Assembly (NCBI GenBank): GCA_038900335.1
Contig: JBBMRB010000002.1
Coordinates: 310,001-374,000, forward strand
DNA: 64,000 bases
DNA from: Rs1 sp038900335
Lineage (GTDB): Bacteria; Pseudomonadota; Gammaproteobacteria; Pseudomonadales; Balneatricaceae
Direction: 5' to 3'
Below, piece after piece: positions 62,565 through 64,000 of the stretch. How positions within the stretch are numbered: the first letter of the stretch is position 1; the number at the start of each line of letters is the position of its first letter. The notes beneath the pieces are model-generated. The model was not told the DNA's origin. It did not search any database and worked only from the letters and a program-made list of their open reading frames with translations. Position numbers and translations under genes: made by a program.

Positions 62565-64000
62565 CTAACTTTTTCTATCTTCATCAAAAGCATTAACTAA
62601 TTCAGATAGAGTATCTGCCAGTTTATTTAGCGCTTGAGTATCGATGGAGACTGTTTTCGCATTATTCATATTCATTTCTGAATTATTGGTAATTTCTGCC
62701 ATACTACTATTAATATCTTTTATAGTAATTGATTGCTCTTCAGTAGCAGCAGCAACCATATGATTTGTATCAGAAATAGAGCCGGTCATCTCAGCGCTTG
62801 ATGCCAGAATGGTTTCAGCTTTAGCAATAGATTCAACAGTCATTTTTGATTGCTTAATAATATTAGCAATTTCCTGATTTGCCGTAGCAGACGTCATCGA
62901 CAATTTATCCATGATCGTTTGGATTTCAGTGGTTGAGTCCGCTGTTTTTCCTGCTAAGTTACGTACTTCATCTGCCACAACTGCAAACCCGCGACCATGT
63001 TCCCCAGCTCGGGCAGCTTCAATAGCGGCATTAAGGGCAAGCAAATTTGTCTGGCTTGAGATTGACTCGATCACTGATAAGGCACTGGCAATAGTCTCTG
63101 TGTTTTCAGTCAATGTATTGATTACATTAGATACATCAGTAATTTTATGGCCCAAGTTATTAATATCTTGCTTTGTTTGACCAATCACTGCACTGACAGA
63201 TTTACCATTTTCTCGGATGTTTTGTGCGATATTCGAGGCGCTCGTCGCATTTTCAGCGATTTCAGATATAGTCAGCTCCATTTGGCTCAATGCCACTGAA
63301 ATATGTTGTGTATTCTCATCATTCATTTGTGAGCTAGCTAATGTCTCATCTGTTTTTTTATTTAGTTCACTAGAAATTAGTTTTAACTCTTGGCTGCTAT
63401 TTGCAATAGTACCAAACAAGCCTTCCAATTTGCTTAAAAACGAGTTGTAACCTTTGGCAACTTTAACTAACTCTTTTTGACCTGTCTGGGGTAAACGATA
63501 AGATAAGTTAGCGTGGCCTTGACCCATTTTTGTAAACAAATCCGCTAATTTAGAAATAGGTTTTGTAATTGATCCTGCAATAAAGATAGCGACTATCCCA
63601 GCAATCACAGCGACGACAATGGTCCACATCATAATTTTTAGATTAGCATCATTAATACTGCTGTATATTTCTGCCTCTGGTACTTGTGCGACAACATACC
63701 ATTTTGCACTGCTAATATAGCTTGAAGAAACCAATAGTTCGCCAGTTTCAGCTTCTGAGTTGAGCAAATTAAAATCTTTTTCAATTAACAGCTTTTGGCT
63801 AACCCCTTCCTTATAAATCTTATCAATATTCTTACCTATCATTTCTTTATTTTTGTGCAGCTGGATAACACCATTACTATCAACTAAAAAAACAAAACCA
63901 CTTTTTTCTAGCTTAAAAGAATTGAGTAAAGCAACCATATCTTCAAAGGATTTAGACACTCCAGACAAGCCAGCGCCATCAACTTGCTGATAGTTAACAA
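62565..64000 (-). CDS. Methyl-accepting chemotaxis protein, 5' end beyond the right edge
   Basis: The frame stays open through base 64000 and reads VNYQQVDGAGLSGVSKS at the edge, so the true start is outside the window; the TTG at 63968 is only the first possible start inside it. Visible parts are the end of a dCACHE sensor (GVIQLHKNKEMIG), a membrane segment (MWTIVVAVIAGIVAIFIAG), HAMP, and the signalling domain with the hairpin SQTNLLALNAAIEAARAGEH and GFAVVADEVRNLA. It ends VNAFDEDRKS. Ligand unknown; dCACHE sensors often bind amino acids or carboxylates. Confidence 0.93.
   Translation of the reverse strand, partial: VNYQQVDGAGLSGVSKSFEDMVALLNSFKLEKSGFVFLVDSNGVIQLHKNKEMIGKNIDKIYKEGVSQKLLIEKDFNLLNSEAETGELLVSSSYISSAKWYVVAQVPEAEIYSSINDANLKIMMWTIVVAVIAGIVAIFIAGSITKPISKLADLFTKMGQGHANLSYRLPQTGQKELVKVAKGYNSFLSKLEGLFGTIANSSQELKLISSELNKKTDETLASSQMNDENTQHISVALSQMELTISEIAENATSASNIAQNIRENGKSVSAVIGQTKQDINNLGHKITDVSNVINTLTENTETIASALSVIESISSQTNLLALNAAIEAARAGEHGRGFAVVADEVRNLAGKTADSTTEIQTIMDKLSMTSATANQEIANIIKQSKMTVESIAKAETILASSAEMTGSISDTNHMVAAATEEQSITIKDINSSMAEITNNSEMNMNNAKTVSIDTQALNKLADTLSELVNAFDEDRKS

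Overview
The window looks like a low-GC (roughly 40 percent by eye) chromosomal segment of an aquatic, probably marine, gammaproteobacterium. The evidence is a complete hut cluster with hutD and hutF, a TRAP C4-dicarboxylate-type transporter, DauA, Fur-box-controlled haem/iron receptors, argP/argO, and VCR-like integron recombination sites. I cannot fix the genus. No rRNA, tRNA, transposase or CRISPR array was seen. The genes at both edges run off the window.

Layout. 1-1.7 kb: 5' part of a large minus-strand protein with a nuclease-like motif and two zinc ribbons, open at the left edge. 1.7-2.5 kb: non-coding, with inverted repeats. 2.5-5.1 kb: four unrelated plus-strand orphan genes, each followed by an intact or decayed attC-like site; this looks like a degenerate integron cassette array, and one cassette carries a HEPN-type R-x4-H motif. 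5.2-15.1 kb: histidine utilisation (LysR regulator, hutD, hutU, hutG, hutI, hutH, hutC, divergent hutF) with two HutC-type operators. 15.2-16.8 kb: argO/argP pair. 17.0-29.3 kb: a signalling and transport locus. A PgtC-like binding protein, a sensor kinase and a sigma54 activator form one overlapping operon. An orphan Ser/Thr kinase with zinc ribbons follows on the opposite strand. Then comes an AfuABC/FbpABC-like ABC transporter behind a sigma54 promoter with an upstream palindrome, and a histidine phosphatase.

29.6-36.2 kb: universal stress protein, two tandem-duplicated binding-protein genes, a YeeE/YedE pair, an EamA pseudogene, a ribbon-helix-helix-like protein, and DauA with a small overlapping gene. 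37.0-40.0 kb: TRAP transporter. 40.0-43.4 kb: PNPOx-ferredoxin reductase fusion and an AEC permease. 43.5-52.5 kb: iron/haem region with two TonB-dependent receptors, an AraC regulator, HmuT, a SpoIIAA-like small protein and a YddA-like fused ABC transporter, with three Fur boxes. 52.8-59.2 kb: proline-racemase-family enzyme, polar amino acid ABC transporter and divergent L-serine dehydratase. 59.8-61.7 kb: BioMNY-type biotin ECF transporter. 61.9-64.0 kb: MOSC-domain protein and a methyl-accepting chemotaxis protein cut by the right edge.

Most operons handle uptake and breakdown of small nitrogenous or phosphorylated organic compounds and iron. The least explained parts are the cassette region with the left-edge nuclease-like gene, the two-binding-protein sensor/transport circuit with its neighbouring kinase, the Ser/Thr-substituted proline-racemase homologue, and the TonB receptor/YddA-like pair.
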